Below, in pieces: positions 62,875 through 64,000 of a stretch of 64,000 nt of DNA; within the stretch, counting starts at the first letter, position 1, and every line of letters begins with the position of its first letter. Position numbers and translations under genes: made by a program. The DNA is taken from the NCBI GenBank assembly GCA_016859345.1, contig CM029124.1, forward strand, positions 12,302,480 to 12,366,479, given 5' to 3'. The notes below the pieces were generated by a model. The model did no database searches, was not told the origin of the DNA, and saw only the letters and a program-made list of their open reading frames with translations. The stretch is from Istiophorus platypterus. Its lineage: Eukaryota; Chordata; Actinopteri; Istiophoriformes; Istiophoridae.

Positions 62875-63704
62875 GTAAGTTTCATGTCTTTAATTCTCGG
62901 ATTCTCTACAGTAGGCTCGTGTTACAGTGAGCAGATAGTCAATACGGTTCAAATACATTTAAAGAGCTTTGACTGTAAATTTTTTTATTCTTTCAGTTCT
63001 GTTTCCAATTCCTTCTTGTTCTTGCTTATCAGGATTAGCTGCTCTCATAAGTGCATGTCTGTTTGTACCTGTCATAGGCAACTGGTTGATTTGTTTGATT
63101 TTTGAAGATGGTTTAAAAAAATTAAAAACAAAAACAGAATTCATATGACTGTAATATTAAAGAATAAAAACAGCATTGTTTCTGTCTCCAAAGAGCTCAG
63201 GTCTATGTATGGAAAAAGTGTCTTAGGAGGCTGACGTAACTCACCTGTAATCCCATTCAAAGTGACAGGGAAATCAGGGGGCGTAAGCACAGCACAGAGT
63301 GCTTGGTTTATGTCACTCAGCTGTTTAAGAAGATGTAACTTTGAAGACAGTGACCACTGTAGACCACCACTAATGAAGTAATGGTGAATGCTAAAGCATA
63401 ATGTAACAAGTAGAAAACAAGAAGAGGGGAGTCATGAAATCAGCAAAGTGACTCAGTACAGACAAACAGCAATATCTAACGTTTGAAAATAAAAAAAAAA
63501 AAAAGATCTTGGTCATACCAGACCAGCTATGGCTATTTCAGCAAAACCCCTGGACTGATTAAGAGCGTGTTTTATAACTTACGCCTTCTTCTCTCAAATT
63601 TTATGAAGAGGATTTCTTGTTTTTATGGTTATGTTGTCTCACTTTAAGGTGATATCTAGTCAACTTTGAAGCATTTCATTTTGGTTTCATGCCTCTGTCC
63701 TCAG
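62875..63704 (+). other. cdhr1: cdhr1 intron 1
   Basis: An 830-base GT-AG intron inferred from the two exon calls. It contains a GGATTAGC site (63032-63039), a TGACTCA site (63449-63455) that could bind AP-1 or NRL/MAF proteins, and a poly-A run near 63490. Confidence 0.6.
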
Positions 63705-63800
63705 CTCAAGCAGACTTTGCCCCCTACTTCTATGACAACGGCCCCTACAGCAACAACGGGAACTTGGCTCTGTTCAGCCTGTCAGAAGACACGCCTGTTG
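63705..63800 (+). CDS. cdhr1: cdhr1 exon 2: start of the first cadherin repeat (cadherin-related family member 1)
   Basis: The acceptor is CTGTCCTCAG at 63695-63704 and the donor TTG|GTGAGA follows 63800. The 96 bases, phase 1 to phase 1, encode (A)QADFAPYFYDNGPYSNN, then GNLALFSLSEDTPVG. This closely matches the mature N-terminus of vertebrate CDHR1 (mammalian form AQANFAPHFFDNG..., NGNMALFSLPEDTPVG) as I know it. SEDTPVG is the edge of the first cadherin (EC1) domain, where the Glu is the typical calcium-binding position. CDHR1 is a photoreceptor-specific cadherin at the base of the outer segment, needed for disc formation and photoreceptor survival; human mutations cause cone-rod dystrophy. 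The remaining exons lie beyond the right edge. Teleosts have cdhr1a and cdhr1b, which I cannot separate here. Confidence 0.88.
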
Positions 63801-64000
63801 GTGAGACTGACCTCTGACACAAGGGACATTTAGTGTGAACAGCTTACAGGCTAGTGGAACATCAAATCCACAAATGGTGGGTTTTGGCTGCCAGCGTCTA
63901 AAAGTCCAAGATATTAAATAGTCTTTGATAGGTGAACAGATGTTGTGTGGCATGTATATGCTCACACTAACATGCTCATCTGCTGGTGCTACCTGTTGAT
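63801..64000 (+). other. cdhr1: cdhr1 intron 2 (partial)
   Basis: Begins GTGAGACTGAC right after exon 2. No further exon is seen before the window ends. Confidence 0.7.

Overview
The window reads as a piece of a teleost fish genome, most likely a percomorph. The coding content is small and split by GT-AG introns. The recognisable proteins are vertebrate. The background is A+T-rich and full of (CA)n/(GT)n microsatellites and short dispersed repeats of types common in spiny-rayed fish. The species cannot be named from the sequence.

Layout. Positions 1 to about 50.8 kb hold no coding exon that I can support. This is a gene-poor stretch with long microsatellites, degenerate non-autonomous DNA transposon relics, and several repeat-free blocks that look like candidate conserved non-coding elements. 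From 53,805 down to 50,874 on the minus strand lies a complete coding region for a chondroitin 6-O-sulfotransferase of the CHST3 family. It has three coding exons that join in frame to 464 residues. A CpG island at about 55.98-56.63 kb lies upstream and is the likely chst3 promoter and non-coding first exon. At the right end, on the plus strand, are the first two coding exons of cdhr1 (photoreceptor cadherin, protocadherin-21): a 61-bp signal-peptide exon at 62,814-62,874 and a 96-bp exon at 63,705-63,800. The gene continues beyond the window.

How the genes relate. chst3 and cdhr1 point away from each other, with about 9 kb between their start codons. One makes a Golgi enzyme that 6-O-sulfates chondroitin. 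The other makes a cadherin of photoreceptor outer segments. No shared pathway is implied; what they share is the intergenic region. The cdhr1 side carries CRX/OTX-type GGATTA sites and a cluster of CATATG E-boxes, as expected for a photoreceptor gene. The chst3 side is a CpG island with a CACGTG E-box. Both starts have a very short upstream ORF just before the main ATG.

I saw no prokaryotic features, CRISPR array, rRNA, tRNA gene or virus-derived coding sequence, and no clearly novel multi-gene system. The most useful points are the chst3/cdhr1 gene models, an apparently extra intron in the chst3 catalytic region, the putative cdhr1 exon 1 with its upstream ORF and promoter motifs, a 16-bp-stem hairpin upstream of chst3 exon 2, and promoter-like or enhancer-like motif clusters in the gene-poor part.
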